Assembly (NCBI GenBank): GCA_913775175.1
Contig: CAJYKU010000039.1
Span: 99,358-163,357 of the forward strand
Source of the DNA: an uncultured Pantoea sp.
Lineage (GTDB): Bacteria; Pseudomonadota; Gammaproteobacteria; Enterobacterales; Enterobacteriaceae
DNA length: 64,000 nt
Reading direction: 5' to 3'
Shown piece after piece: positions 29,745 through 39,514 of the stretch; positions within the stretch are counted from its first letter, which is position 1; every line of letters begins with the position of its first letter. Below the pieces are notes generated by a model. It saw only the letters and a program-made list of their open reading frames with translations. It made no database searches and was not told where the DNA came from. The position numbers were made by a program, and so were the translations under genes.

Positions 29745-30003
29745 TCTGGGACGATTACTGATGGTTTGTGTCTGGGCTTTTTTACTGCTTAATCTGGTTC
29801 ATCCTTTCCCTGTACCACTGCGCTATTTTGTACACGTTGCGCTGTTTTTTATGGCGATTATGCATGGACTGCAGCTGGTACTACTGCGGGCCACGCAGCC
29901 AAAAGACGCACCAAAACTCAGTAGAGCCACTCAGGCTAAGATTTTCTTTTTCGGCGTATTTGAGCTGCTTGCCTGGCAGAAAAAGCACTATCCGAAAATT
30001 TAG
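29734..30003 (+). CDS. yhhL: Small membrane protein YhhL (DUF1145)
   Basis: A family of unknown function. The 89 residues (MWLNLGRLLMVCVWAFLLLN...) contain two or three hydrophobic segments and the conserved end KDAPKLSRATQAKIFFFGVF. The ATG at 29734 lies 6 bases after AGGAGG; the adjacent ATG at 29731 is too close to it. The gene starts inside the rsmD 3' end, so the two are probably cotranscribed and coupled, as in E. coli. Confidence 0.85.
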   Translation: MWLNLGRLLMVCVWAFLLLNLVHPFPVPLRYFVHVALFFMAIMHGLQLVLLRATQPKDAPKLSRATQAKIFFFGVFELLAWQKKHYPKI

Positions 30004-30044
30004 CGTGCGGCATCTCGCCAGCACGCGGTGGCGCATCACTTGCC

Positions 30045-30401
30045 TTAGCGTGCTGGTACGAAGCTGATAAAGCGGCTGCCCTGCATCTTCAGCTCACCCT
30101 TCACGCCTTTATCCATCTGATGATAGTCGCTGGCGCTGATGGTGGCCCTGATATCTTCCGCACCATTAAGCGGATGAAACCAGGCCTCATATTTCATCTC
30201 TTCACCAGCAATCTCCTCCCGCTGGCGCGAGCGGCGATTTGGTGCCGGATATTCACGCTTGGTTTTAACCTTAACGGTTAGCGAACGCACCGGAGAGGCG
30301 TCGTTAACCGCAGCTTCACGCCGCTGTTTGATAAACTGTCGGGTCGCCAGAATGGCAATCACGGCCAGGACGATAAAAAAGATTAGCGGTGGTTTGCTCA
30401 T
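30045..30401 (-). CDS. yhhM: YhhM family protein (DUF2500), single-span membrane protein
   Basis: Function unknown. The 118-residue protein starts MSKPPLIFFIVLAVIAILAT, a single N-terminal membrane anchor, and continues with a soluble domain rich in charged residues (RRSRQREEIAGEEMKYEAWF). The conserved ending KGELKMQGSRFISFV matches E. coli YhhM. It is convergent with yhhL and divergent from yhhN, as in E. coli. Confidence 0.85.
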   Translation of the reverse strand: MSKPPLIFFIVLAVIAILATRQFIKQRREAAVNDASPVRSLTVKVKTKREYPAPNRRSRQREEIAGEEMKYEAWFHPLNGAEDIRATISASDYHQMDKGVKGELKMQGSRFISFVPAR

Positions 30402-30557
30402 ATTTTTACTCGCACTTCACATCATTTTTTACGAAAAAAGGGGCTAAAGCATACAACCAGAGTTGCCTGATTGTCACATTTGCCAGCGTTAACTTAAACT
30501 AATCAGATCTGGGATATTTTAACCGTGCGGACATCCGGTCTGCACAAGGGAGAAAAA

Positions 30558-31187
30558 ATGCTTTGGTCTTTCCTTGCAGTACTTTTTTCCGGCTGGCTCT
30601 ATGTAGATGCCTCTTATCGCGGTCCGCAGTGGCAACGCTGGCTGTTTAAACCTGTTACATTGCTGCTGCTGGTGGCCTGGGCATGGCAGGCGCCAACCAT
30701 TAACACCACTGACTATCTGATCCTTGCCGGACTGGTTGCTACGCTGGCAGGTGATGCGCTGCTGCTGCTGCCGCGTCAGCAGATGCTTTACGCGCTGGGC
30801 GCGTTTTTTCTTTCGCATCTGCTTTATACCATCAGCTTTGCCGCCCATATGACCATGACCTTCTACTGGCCGATTCCCCTCGCCTATCTGGTCATCGGTA
30901 TTGTGGTTATTGCTGTTCTCTGGTCACAACTGCAGGAGTTGCGCTGGCCTGTCTGTACGCTGATCGGCATGACGCTGGTGATGAACTGGCTGGCGGCAGA
31001 AAACTACTTTTTCCGTCCTAATGACTTTAGCTTTTCACTCCTGGTGGGCGCTGGCCTGCTGCTGCTGGCGAATATTGTCTGGTTTATTTCCCGCTTTCGC
31101 CGGCGTTTCAGCGCCGACAGCGCCGTTATTGCCGCCTGCTATTTTGCCGGGCACTTTATGATTGTGCGCTCACTCTGGCTCTACTGA
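30558..31187 (+). CDS. yhhN: YhhN family integral membrane protein (TMEM86-like)
   Basis: The E. coli homologue is a multi-span inner-membrane protein; animal members of the family (TMEM86) are lysoplasmalogenases, but the bacterial role is not established. I start at the ATG at 30558 ([20 protein letters not shown]), five bases after GGGAG, giving 209 residues. About eight hydrophobic segments are seen, with conserved [20 protein letters not shown] and [16 protein letters not shown]. It precedes zntA. Confidence 0.88.
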   Translation: MLWSFLAVLFSGWLYVDASYRGPQWQRWLFKPVTLLLLVAWAWQAPTINTTDYLILAGLVATLAGDALLLLPRQQMLYALGAFFLSHLLYTISFAAHMTMTFYWPIPLAYLVIGIVVIAVLWSQLQELRWPVCTLIGMTLVMNWLAAENYFFRPNDFSFSLLVGAGLLLLANIVWFISRFRRRFSADSAVIAACYFAGHFMIVRSLWLY

Positions 31188-31205
31188 GTTTATACCTCTC
31201 CGGGC

Positions 31206-31237
31206 TTGACTCTGGAGTTCACTCCAGGGTGTAGCAT
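31206..31237 (+). promoter_or_regulatory. ZntR-type promoter of zntA (20-bp spacer)
   Basis: TTGACT (31206-31211) and TAGCAT (31232-31237) are separated by 20 bp, longer than normal, with the dyad ACTCTGGAGT/ACTCCAGGGT between them. This is the MerR-family design, in which ZntR untwists the over-long spacer on binding zinc. The E. coli zntA promoter has almost the same sequence. Confidence 0.9.
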
Positions 31238-31238
31238 C

Positions 31239-31264
31239 CAGTAACAGGCAGCAGCCTGTTACTG
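31239..31264 (+). repeat. Perfect inverted repeat at the zntA transcription start
   Basis: CAGTAACAGGC and GCCTGTTACTG form an 11-bp perfect palindrome around AGCA, immediately after the -10 element and just before the zntA ribosome site (GGAGG at 31270-31274). Transcription would start within its left arm, so the full stem would exist only in DNA; it may be a protein-binding site or a truncated 5' leader hairpin. Confidence 0.6.
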
Positions 31265-31278
31265 ATACCGGAGGAACG

Positions 31279-33591
31279 ATGACGTATTCTGCTCACCCCT
31301 GCCACTGTGGTAAACCCGGCGCTAAACGGTCACCGCAGTGTGCGGATCATGGTTTATCTGCACCCCGCGTGACGTTTTCCGCTATCCACTCTATTAAAGA
31401 GCCGATGCCAGCCTGCTGTGTCAGCGCAACTGCTCCACCAGTAACAGACCATAGCGTTCTCCCGGAAGAGAGCAGTGATGACGATTCCTCCGCTCAGCGA
31501 TCCCTGTTGCGCTGGCGTATCGCAGGTATGGATTGCCCTGGCTGCGCACGCAAAATAGAGAGTGCGGTACAAAAACTTCCGCAGGTGACGCGCGTGCGCG
31601 TTATTTTTGCCAGCGAAAAGCTGGAGGCAGAAGCACCTGCAGAGCAGCAGGCAGCAATAGAGCTTGCGGTGAAAAACGCGGGCTTTACGTTACTGAGCAC
31701 CGAAGCGTCTGGCGTAACCGCGCCTGCTACACGCTGGCGCGGTTACGCCAGGCTCGTGCTGCTGACTCTGCTGATGCTCGTCAGCTGGCTGGTAAGCGGG
31801 TTATCACCACTCTGGGGCGATCGTCTCTTTGTGCTGACCACACTTGTCGGGCTGCTTCCTGTGGCACATAGTGCCTGGCGGCTAATGCGCAGTGGCTCCC
31901 CCTTCTCTATTGAAACCCTGATGACCATTGCTGCGGCTGGTGCTCTGGTGATTGGTGCGCATGCTGAGGCTGCCATGGTGCTGCTGCTGTTTCTGCTCGG
32001 CGAACGCCTGGAGGGTTATGCCACTGCCCGGGCGCGGCAGGGCGTCAGTGCGCTTATGGCGCTGCGTCCGGAGAGTGCCACACGTTTGCAGAATAAACAG
32101 CGCGTTACCGTACCGCTGACCGCCCTGCAGCCGGGTGACATTATCGAAGTCACTGCGGGTGCCCGTTTACCGGTTGATGGAGAGTTGCTGGGGCACGATG
32201 CACGCTTTGATGAGAGCGCTCTGACCGGGGAATCCCTGCCAGTAAGGCGTCAGCCTGGTGACAGGCTCATGGCAGGGATCACCAGTATTGATAGTCGGAC
32301 TGAGATAAAAGTCCTTTCATTACCAGGTCAGAGTGCGATTGACCGCATTCTGCAGCTGATTGAAGAAGCTGAGAGCCATCGTGCGCCTGTGGAACGTTTT
32401 ATTGATCGCTTCAGCCGCATTTATACCCCGGCCATTATGTTACTGGCACTGCTGGTCATGACTATGCCACCTCTTTTAGGTTACGGGTTATGGCAGCCGT
32501 GGATCTATAAAGGATTGACGCTGCTGCTGATTGGCTGCCCCTGTGCGCTGGTCATCTCCACGCCTGCCGCTGTCACCTCAGCTCTGGCGGCAGCGGCACG
32601 TCAGGGAGCGCTTATTAAGGGCGGCGCTGCGCTGGAGCGACTCTGCCATGTGAAAGCGGTGGCCTTTGATAAAACCGGTACGCTGACAATCGGTAAACCG
32701 CAGGTTACCGCTATTGAAACATTTGATCAGAGTGATGAACTGCAGCTGCTGCGTCTGGCAGCGGCGGCAGAACAGGGATCGCATCATCCGCTGGCGCAGG
32801 CCATTGTGGCAGAGGCGACCCGTCATCAGCTGGATCTGCCTGATGCACAACAGCAGGTGACGCTGACAGGACACGGTATCTGTGCTGAAATTGCCGGAGA
32901 GAGCTATCAGCTGCTGGCACCGCGCAGCATCACTACATTAACCACAGCGCAGCAGCAGCGTATTATGCAGCATGAGCATAGCGGGAAAACTGTAGTGGTG
33001 CTTCTGCGTGCAGCAAAACCACTGGGATTACTGGCACTGCAGGATCAGCTACGTGAGGATGCTGCGGCAGCATTGGGTCAGCTGGCAGCGATGGGGATTA
33101 GCAGCGTAATGCTGACAGGTGATAATCCGCGGGCAGCAGCAGCCATTGCTGCCACTCTGGGAATTGACTACCGCGCCGCTCTTCTGCCCGCTGACAAAGT
33201 CAGCGCCGTCAGCATGTTGCAGCGTCAGCATGCGCTGGCGATGGTGGGTGACGGTATCAATGATGCACCGGCGATGAAAGCAGCGACGACAGGCATTGCT
33301 ATGGGCGGCGGCACCGATGTAGCGCTGGAAACCGCCGATATTGCCCTGACGCAGAATCAGCTGATGAGCCTGCCACGTACCATAAAACTGGCACGCCGTA
33401 CGCGTGCGGTTATGCGGCAAAATATTACACTGGCACTGGGACTGAAGGGGGTGTTTCTGCTCACTACTCTGCTGGGGGTTACCGGACTATGGCTGGCTGT
33501 GCTGGCTGACTCCGGTGCGACTGCGCTGGTTACGGCAAACGCCCTGCGGCTGCTGCGTCAGCAGCCGGTCAGATCTCTGCACCTTTCTTGA
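31279..33591 (+). CDS. zntA: Zn2+/Cd2+/Pb2+-exporting P-type ATPase ZntA
   Basis: ZntA pumps zinc, cadmium and lead out of the cytosol using ATP. The 770-residue protein has an N-terminal metal-binding domain with GMDCPGC at residues 83-89, eight predicted spans, the intramembrane CPC motif ([17 protein letters not shown]), phosphorylation site [15 protein letters not shown] and the hinge GDGINDAP. The N-terminal tail before the metal domain is about 80 residues, longer than in E. coli, with five cysteines (8, 10, 21, 46, 47) but without the E. coli CCCDGAC cluster. A ZntR promoter lies upstream. The 3' end overlaps tusA by 23 bp. Confidence 0.97.
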   Translation: MTYSAHPCHCGKPGAKRSPQCADHGLSAPRVTFSAIHSIKEPMPACCVSATAPPVTDHSVLPEESSDDDSSAQRSLLRWRIAGMDCPGCARKIESAVQKLPQVTRVRVIFASEKLEAEAPAEQQAAIELAVKNAGFTLLSTEASGVTAPATRWRGYARLVLLTLLMLVSWLVSGLSPLWGDRLFVLTTLVGLLPVAHSAWRLMRSGSPFSIETLMTIAAAGALVIGAHAEAAMVLLLFLLGERLEGYATARARQGVSALMALRPESATRLQNKQRVTVPLTALQPGDIIEVTAGARLPVDGELLGHDARFDESALTGESLPVRRQPGDRLMAGITSIDSRTEIKVLSLPGQSAIDRILQLIEEAESHRAPVERFIDRFSRIYTPAIMLLALLVMTMPPLLGYGLWQPWIYKGLTLLLIGCPCALVISTPAAVTSALAAAARQGALIKGGAALERLCHVKAVAFDKTGTLTIGKPQVTAIETFDQSDELQLLRLAAAAEQGSHHPLAQAIVAEATRHQLDLPDAQQQVTLTGHGICAEIAGESYQLLAPRSITTLTTAQQQRIMQHEHSGKTVVVLLRAAKPLGLLALQDQLREDAAAALGQLAAMGISSVMLTGDNPRAAAAIAATLGIDYRAALLPADKVSAVSMLQRQHALAMVGDGINDAPAMKAATTGIAMGGGTDVALETADIALTQNQLMSLPRTIKLARRTRAVMRQNITLALGLKGVFLLTTLLGVTGLWLAVLADSGATALVTANALRLLRQQPVRSLHLS

Positions 33592-33820
33592 TCAGATAGT
33601 GGTACGGCAGCTCATCTGTCTGCTGTGCCAGCAGTTCATGATCCATAAAACGGCAGAAGCCGGGTATGTCGCGAACGGTCGCCGGATCGTCTGCGATAAT
33701 CAGCAATGTTTCACCTGCCTGCATTGTGCGCACGGTTTTACGCACCATCATTACAGGTTCAGGGCAGCGCAGCCCCAGCGCATCCAGCGTATGGTCAGAT
33801 GCAGAGAATAAATCGCTCAT
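33569..33820 (-). CDS. tusA: Sulfur-carrier protein TusA
   Basis: TusA takes persulfide sulfur from IscS and passes it to TusBCD for 2-thiolation of tRNA wobble uridine; it also influences molybdenum cofactor synthesis. The 83 residues contain the family CPxP motif as [14 protein letters not shown], with the active cysteine at residue 19, and [14 protein letters not shown]. Its 3' end overlaps zntA on the opposite strand by 23 bp, so the last residues of both proteins share DNA. Confidence 0.96.
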   Translation of the reverse strand: MSDLFSASDHTLDALGLRCPEPVMMVRKTVRTMQAGETLLIIADDPATVRDIPGFCRFMDHELLAQQTDELPYHYLIKKGAEI

Positions 33821-34087
33821 AATTTTCTTATCAGTGGGTAATCAGAAGTGCACATTCTAGCTTGCCATTTTCACAGCGCAAGGCGACAACGATTGCGTTA
33901 AAATTAACCATTGCATAAATTGCGCAACGCGTTAAGATGCCGACCGATTTTTTAAACATCCTCGCTTTTGACCGGCTTGCCTTGTAGCAAGCAATAGCTG
34001 CGTTTATCTTCGCCAGCTCACAAACATTGTGGCGGGCAGAGTAACGCAGTGGATAGCAGCGACACGTCAACCGGACAGAAGATTGAA

Positions 34088-34117
34088 CTGGGTTCCCTCA
34101 CCCCATTACTAAAAAGG
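34088..34117 (+). promoter_or_regulatory. PreQ1-I-like riboswitch upstream of yhhQ
   Basis: The leader shows TGGG (34089-34092) pairing with CCCA (34102-34105) around a 9-base C/T-rich loop, then an A-rich tail TTACTAAAAAGG that ends in the ribosome site of yhhQ. This is the H-type pseudoknot design of preQ1-I aptamers; layout and bases resemble the Thermoanaerobacter tengcongensis aptamer. Binding of preQ1 would lock the tail and hide AAGG, lowering yhhQ translation when precursor is plentiful. Based on eye alignment only. Confidence 0.72.
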
Positions 34118-34123
34118 TTCATT

Positions 34124-34789
34124 ATGCTCGCTTTTTCTGCGCGTCAGCGCATGCACGCACTTTTCTGGCTGTCACTGTTTCATCTGCTGGTGATCACCTC
34201 CAGTAACTACCTGGTTCAGCTGCCGGTAGCAATTTTTGGTTTTCACACCACCTGGGGCGCATTCAGCTTTCCCTTTATTTTTCTGGCTACCGATCTCACC
34301 GTGCGAATGTTTGGTGCTCAGCTGGCACGCCGTATTATTCTGGCGGTTATGATCCCGGCGCTTTTTATTTCCTACGTTATCTCCTGCGTCTTTTATCAGG
34401 GAGTATGGCAGGGCTGGGCATCACTGCAGGAGGTCAATCTGTTTGTCGCACGTATCGCCTGTGCCAGCTTTATGGCCTATGCGCTGGGGCAGATCCTTGA
34501 TGTACATGTCTTTAACCGGCTGCGTCAGCTGCCGCAGTGGTGGATAGCGCCAGCCTGCGCGATGTTTCTTGGTAATATCAGCGATACGCTGGCATTCTTT
34601 TTTATCGCGTTCTATAAAAGTACCGATCCTTTTATGGCGGCACACTGGGTAGAGATCGCACTGGTGGATTATAGTTTTAAAGTCCTGATCTGCCTGGTGT
34701 TCTTTCTGCCTGCATATGGCGTTTTGCTGAATGCAATGCTCAAGCGCATTGCAGAGCGCCACCCTGCTCGTCAGGTCAATTTCGGCTAA
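34124..34789 (+). CDS. yhhQ: Queuosine precursor transporter YhhQ
   Basis: YhhQ imports the 7-deazaguanine precursors preQ0/preQ1 for queuosine modification of tRNA. I start at the ATG at 34124 (MLAFSARQRMHALFWLSLFH), giving 221 residues, the E. coli length; the longer open frame upstream would include the riboswitch. It has six or so spans and conserved HTTWGAFSFPFIFLATDLTV, ARIACASFMAYALGQILDV and LGNISDTLAFFFIAFY. The preQ1-type leader directly upstream agrees with the role. Confidence 0.94.
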   Translation: MLAFSARQRMHALFWLSLFHLLVITSSNYLVQLPVAIFGFHTTWGAFSFPFIFLATDLTVRMFGAQLARRIILAVMIPALFISYVISCVFYQGVWQGWASLQEVNLFVARIACASFMAYALGQILDVHVFNRLRQLPQWWIAPACAMFLGNISDTLAFFFIAFYKSTDPFMAAHWVEIALVDYSFKVLICLVFFLPAYGVLLNAMLKRIAERHPARQVNFG

Positions 34790-34906
34790 TCCCCCATAGA
34801 AGAAACGGCGCAGTACGCTAAGATTTTCTGAGACATCGGCGGTTGCTTTTAACCGCCGATTCCGTTTGTATAACGCAGACAGGAATCACTAAAAAAAGGG
34901 AACAGA

Positions 34907-35464
34907 ATGCGCAATGTAGTGAAATATGCAGGTATTGGCCTGCTGGTACTTGGCCTTGCAGCATGCGACCAGAAGAAAGATGATGCAGCAAGTGACAACA
35001 ATGGCAGCAGCGTCAGTCAGTCAACGCAAAATGTCAGTCTGATGGATGGCAAGCTGAGCTTTACGCTGCCCGCTGGCATGTCAGATAAGAGTGGCAAGCT
35101 CGGTTCTGAATCCAGCAATATGCACGTCTATGCTGATGAAACCGGACAGCGCGCCATCATTGTTATTGCCGGTGATCCCACCAGCGAGAACCTCGATACG
35201 CTGACAAAACGTCTTGAGCAGCAGCAGCGCAATCGCGATCCACAGCTGCAGGTAGTTGCGGACAAAGCAGTTACGCTGAAAGATCAGCCTGCCCAGCAGC
35301 TGGATACTGTTATCTCCGCGAATAATCAGACCTCATGGTCCACGGTGGTACTGGCAAAGGCAGATAACAAACTGCTGACGTTGCAGATTACTCTGCCTGC
35401 CGGAAACCAGCAGCAGGCGCAGAGTGAAGCGGATAGTATTGTAAAAAGTATTACTCTGAAATAA
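34907..35464 (+). CDS. dcrB: Lipoprotein DcrB
   Basis: DcrB is an envelope lipoprotein; in E. coli it is needed for infection by phages C1 and C6 and is linked to lipoprotein maturation, but its basic role is unclear. The 185 residues start MRNVVKYAGIGLLVLGLAAC, a lipoprotein signal with Cys20. Asp at the next position (CDQKK) is the Lol-avoidance signal, predicting retention in the inner membrane. The core LMDGKLSFTLPAGMSDKSGK is typical. It is convergent with glgP. Confidence 0.93.
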   Translation: MRNVVKYAGIGLLVLGLAACDQKKDDAASDNNGSSVSQSTQNVSLMDGKLSFTLPAGMSDKSGKLGSESSNMHVYADETGQRAIIVIAGDPTSENLDTLTKRLEQQQRNRDPQLQVVADKAVTLKDQPAQQLDTVISANNQTSWSTVVLAKADNKLLTLQITLPAGNQQQAQSEADSIVKSITLK

Positions 35465-35468
35465 ACAC

Positions 35469-35496
35469 AGCGGGTGCGCATCTCTGCGCACCCGCT
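35469..35496. terminator. Long perfect hairpin between dcrB and glgP
   Basis: AGCGGGTGCGCA and TGCGCACCCGCT form a 12-bp perfect stem with a 4-base loop, five bases after dcrB and downstream of glgP on the other strand. There is no marked T run; the strong stem probably serves as a bidirectional terminator or 3'-end stabiliser. Confidence 0.6.
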
Positions 35497-35545
35497 GAAA
35501 TATCATATCCGCTGGTTAAACATCAGCGAAACGGCACTTCTGCGC

Positions 35546-37993
35546 TTATAACCTCACTGGCGAAATATGCCAGATATCATCTGCATACTCCTGAATCGTC
35601 CGGTCTGACGAAAAATAGCCCATATTGGCAATATTCAGTGCCGCCCGGTGCTGCCATTCATCAGGTTGCCGATAGAGTTTATCGACTTTGTCCTGCGTAT
35701 CAACATAGCTGCGATAGTCTGCCAGCAGCTGATAGTGATCGCCTAAATTCACCAGCGCATCAAATAGATTGCGATAACGTCCAGGCTCCTGCGGACTGAA
35801 TGCGCCCGTAGCGATTTGCGTCATCACCTGGTGCAGCTCTGCATCTTCCTCAAAATATTTGCGCGGGTTGTAACCCGTCTTGCGCAGCTGCTCAACCTGT
35901 GGCGTGGTGTTTCCAAAGATAAAGATATTATCCACGCCCACATGCTCGCGCATCTCAACGTTGGCGCCATCCAGTGTGCCGATAGTCAGCGCACCATTGA
36001 GCGCAAACTTCATATTACTGGTACCAGACGCTTCCGTACCTGCCGTAGAGATCTGCTCAGAAAGATCCGCAGCCGGAATAGTGATCTGCGCCAGACTCAC
36101 GCTGTAGTTTGGAATGAAAACGACTTTCAGCTTGTTTTTGACCTGCGGATCGTTATTGATCACCTCAGCAACATCGTTGATCAGATGGATAATATGCTTG
36201 GCCACATAGTAAGCCGATGCCGCTTTGCCAGCAAAAATGTTAACACGTGGCACCCAGTTAGCATCAGGATCGGCTTTGATCCGGTTGTAGCGGGTGATCA
36301 CATGCAGCACATTCAGCAACTGCCGTTTATATTCATGAATACGTTTGATCTGCACATCAAACAGCGCATGTGGATTCAGCACAATATCCATGTTTTTTGC
36401 TACCCAGCTGGCTAGCCGCTGCTTGTTGGCAAATTTGGCATCCGCAATCTGACGGATAAAAGCCGGATAGTCGATATGCGGTTTGATATCCTCAAGCTGT
36501 GACAGATTGGTGCGCCAGTTACGACCAATCGCTTTATCCAGAACATCAGAAAGCGCGGGATTGGCCAGCGCCAGCCAGCGACGCGGCGTCACGCCATTGG
36601 TTTTATTGCAGAAACGTCCCGGGAACAGACGAGCAAAATCAGCAAATAACGACTGCACCATCAGATTCGAGTGCAGCTCAGAAACACCATTAACTTTGTG
36701 GCTCACCACCACTGCCAGCCACGCCATGCGAATACGACGACCATCGTTCTCATCAATAATGGAGACGCGTGCCAGCAGATCCCAGTTATCCGGGTAGTGC
36801 TCCTGAACCGTTTTCAGGAAGTAGTCATTGATCTCAAAAATAATGCTGAGATGGCGCGGCAGGATTTTGCCGATCATATCCACCGGCCAGGTTTCCAGCG
36901 CCTCACTCATCAGCGTGTGATTGGTGTAGGAGAAGATCTGGCAGGTCACCTCAAACGCGTCATCCCAGTCAAATTTATACTCGTCAATCAGCAGTCGCAT
37001 CAGCTCAGGAATTGCCAGCACCGGATGAGTATCGTTGAGGTGAATCGCGACTTTATCAGCGAGGTTGTCCCAGGTTTCGTGCATTTTCCAGTGACGATGC
37101 ATAATATCCTGCACCGTTGAGGAGACCAAAAAATACTCCTGACGCAAACGCAGCTCACGCCCCGAGTAGGTTGAATCATCCGGGTAGAGTACGCGCGATA
37201 CGTTTTCTGAATGGTTTTTATCTTCAACGGCAGCAAAGTAGTCACCCTGGTTAAATTTACCCAGGTTGATTTCGTTGCTTGCCTGCGCGCCCCACAAACG
37301 CAGAGTATTGGTCGCATCGGTGTCAAAACCGGGAATAATCTGATCGTACGCCATGGCCACGACCTCTTCTGTCTCCAGCCAGCGCACGCGCGATCCCTCA
37401 TGCTGCAGGCGACCGCCAAATCTCACCTTGTAACGGGTATTGTGACGCTGGAATTCCCACGGATTGCCATACTCCAGCCAGTAATCTGGTGACTCACGCT
37501 GCTGACCATCCACAATATTCTGCCGGAACATGCCGTAGTCGTAACGGATACCGTAACCACGTCCAGGCAGACCCAGCGTCGCCATTGAATCTAAAAAGCA
37601 GGCAGCAAGACGTCCGAGGCCACCATTGCCAAGCCCCGGATCGCTCTCCTCTTCCATTAGCTCGCTGAGATCCAGCCCCATCTCATCCAGAGCCTGATTG
37701 AGGTCGTCATAAATGCCCATTGAGAGCAGCGCGTTGCCCAGCGTGCGCCCCATCAGGAACTCCATCGACAGGTAGTAGACCTGGCGTACATCCTGTGACA
37801 ACTGCGCACGGCTGGAACGCAGCCAGCGCTCCACCATACGATCGCGCACCGCCAGCAGCGATGCATTCAGCCACTCATGCTTATTCGCGATTGAGGGATC
37901 TTTGCCAATCGTAAACATCAGCTTATAGGCGATTGAGTGCTTGAGCGCTTCAATCGTCAGCGTGGGTGAGGCGTAGGTGAATGGTGCATTCAT
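35546..37993 (-). CDS. glgP: Glycogen phosphorylase GlgP
   Basis: GlgP removes glucose units from glycogen as glucose-1-phosphate. The 815-residue enzyme has the family length. The pyridoxal-phosphate lysine is in [20 protein letters not shown], and active-site regions [29 protein letters not shown] and [14 protein letters not shown] are intact. It is the last gene of glgBXCAP, 22 bp after glgA. Its end, [13 protein letters not shown], is complete. Confidence 0.97.
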   Translation of the reverse strand: MNAPFTYASPTLTIEALKHSIAYKLMFTIGKDPSIANKHEWLNASLLAVRDRMVERWLRSSRAQLSQDVRQVYYLSMEFLMGRTLGNALLSMGIYDDLNQALDEMGLDLSELMEEESDPGLGNGGLGRLAACFLDSMATLGLPGRGYGIRYDYGMFRQNIVDGQQRESPDYWLEYGNPWEFQRHNTRYKVRFGGRLQHEGSRVRWLETEEVVAMAYDQIIPGFDTDATNTLRLWGAQASNEINLGKFNQGDYFAAVEDKNHSENVSRVLYPDDSTYSGRELRLRQEYFLVSSTVQDIMHRHWKMHETWDNLADKVAIHLNDTHPVLAIPELMRLLIDEYKFDWDDAFEVTCQIFSYTNHTLMSEALETWPVDMIGKILPRHLSIIFEINDYFLKTVQEHYPDNWDLLARVSIIDENDGRRIRMAWLAVVVSHKVNGVSELHSNLMVQSLFADFARLFPGRFCNKTNGVTPRRWLALANPALSDVLDKAIGRNWRTNLSQLEDIKPHIDYPAFIRQIADAKFANKQRLASWVAKNMDIVLNPHALFDVQIKRIHEYKRQLLNVLHVITRYNRIKADPDANWVPRVNIFAGKAASAYYVAKHIIHLINDVAEVINNDPQVKNKLKVVFIPNYSVSLAQITIPAADLSEQISTAGTEASGTSNMKFALNGALTIGTLDGANVEMREHVGVDNIFIFGNTTPQVEQLRKTGYNPRKYFEEDAELHQVMTQIATGAFSPQEPGRYRNLFDALVNLGDHYQLLADYRSYVDTQDKVDKLYRQPDEWQHRAALNIANMGYFSSDRTIQEYADDIWHISPVRL

Positions 37994-38015
37994 ATCCTGA
38001 CTCCCAATCTCTCAA

Positions 38016-39449
38016 TTACAGCAAACGTTGATAAAGATCGCGGTAGGCTTGCGCCGCCACCTGCCAGCTGAAATCCATAGCCATTGCCTGACGCTGTACG
38101 TAGCGCCACAGTGAAGGCCTGGACCAGAGTACAAAGGCGCGTCGGATCGCACGCAGTAGTGACCATGCATTACTGTCTTCAAAACTGAATCCACTGGCAA
38201 CGCCATCGGCCAGATTTTCCAGGGAGCTATCCTGCACGGTATCCGCCAGGCCACCGGTACGCCGCACCAGCGGTAGCGTGCCATATTTCAGACCATAGAG
38301 CTGCGTCAGGCCGCAGGGCTCAAAACGGCTCGGCACCATGATCACATCAGCACCGCCAACAATGCGATGTGAGAATGCTTCGTGATAGCCAATTTGCACG
38401 CCTACGCTGCCCGGGTGCTCAGCGGCAGCGGCCAGAAAGCCCTGTTGCAACTCCGCATCGCCCTGCCCCAGCAGCACCAGCTGTCCACCCTGTGCCAGCA
38501 GCCCTGGCAGCGCTTCCAGCACCAGATCGAGGCCCTTCTGTTTTGTGAGACGGCTGATGACACAAAACACCGGCACTTTGTCATCGACTTTCAGTCCCAT
38601 GGCTATCTGCAGCTGGCGTTTGTTTTCCGCTTTGCTTTCCAGCGTCTCGCGGTCATAACGTGCAGTCAGCAACAGATCGTGTGAGGGATCCCAGATACCT
38701 GGATCAACGCCGTTAAGAATACCGCTCAGGCGGCCTTCACGCAGACGCTGTGCCAGCAGCAGTTCCATGCCGTAGCCAAACTCCGGACGGGTAATCTCCA
38801 GCGCGTAGGTCGGGCTGACCGCAGTAATATGGTCCGCAAAGAACAGCCCCGCTTTGAGGTATGAAATCTGACCATAGAACTCAAGGCCATGCATACCGAA
38901 ATATTCACGCGGGATCTGAATCTCATCCAGATGACGGGCGTTAAAGAGTCCCTGATAGGCCAGGTTGTGTACGGTAAACACGGTTTTCGCTGGATTACCG
39001 CGCGCCGCAATATAGGCGCAGGTTAATCCGGCATGCCAGTCGTGTGCATGAACAATCTGCGGACGCCACAAACCATCCACGCCGCTTGCCAGCTCGGCAC
39101 CCATCCAGCCCAGCAGGGCAAAACGCAGATAGTTATCCATGTAGGCAAACTGTGATGTGTCGTGATAAGGGCTACCAGGACGATCGTACAGTCCCGGCGC
39201 GTCAATCAGATAAATACCGACACCGTTATATTGCCCGTAGAGCAGGCGAACGGGTCCGGCAAAGGTTTGTAACTCCGCCACCACGTCAGTATCAGGAATT
39301 CCTTTACGCAGATCCGGAAATGCCGGTATCAATACCCGCGTATCCGTCCCATCGGCTATTTGTGCCTGAGGTAATGCGCCGACCACATCAGCCAGTCCCC
39401 CTGTTTTCAGCAGCGGGAAAAGCTCTGAACAGACATGTAAAACCTGCAT
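38016..39449 (-). CDS. glgA: Glycogen synthase GlgA
   Basis: GlgA lengthens alpha-1,4-glucan chains from ADP-glucose. The 477 residues, equal to E. coli, begin with the ADP-glucose-binding motif ([20 protein letters not shown]). The GT-B fold continues with [16 protein letters not shown] and, in the C-terminal domain, [19 protein letters not shown] and [20 protein letters not shown] containing the catalytic glutamate. It lies between glgC, which makes its substrate, and glgP. Confidence 0.97.
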   Translation of the reverse strand: MQVLHVCSELFPLLKTGGLADVVGALPQAQIADGTDTRVLIPAFPDLRKGIPDTDVVAELQTFAGPVRLLYGQYNGVGIYLIDAPGLYDRPGSPYHDTSQFAYMDNYLRFALLGWMGAELASGVDGLWRPQIVHAHDWHAGLTCAYIAARGNPAKTVFTVHNLAYQGLFNARHLDEIQIPREYFGMHGLEFYGQISYLKAGLFFADHITAVSPTYALEITRPEFGYGMELLLAQRLREGRLSGILNGVDPGIWDPSHDLLLTARYDRETLESKAENKRQLQIAMGLKVDDKVPVFCVISRLTKQKGLDLVLEALPGLLAQGGQLVLLGQGDAELQQGFLAAAAEHPGSVGVQIGYHEAFSHRIVGGADVIMVPSRFEPCGLTQLYGLKYGTLPLVRRTGGLADTVQDSSLENLADGVASGFSFEDSNAWSLLRAIRRAFVLWSRPSLWRYVQRQAMAMDFSWQVAAQAYRDLYQRLL

Positions 39450-39514
39450 CCTGAACCCCTATTATGTTATCGCGCGCGTTCCACGCGGCGGTTTTTTTAT
39501 ATGCCTGTCGCCAC

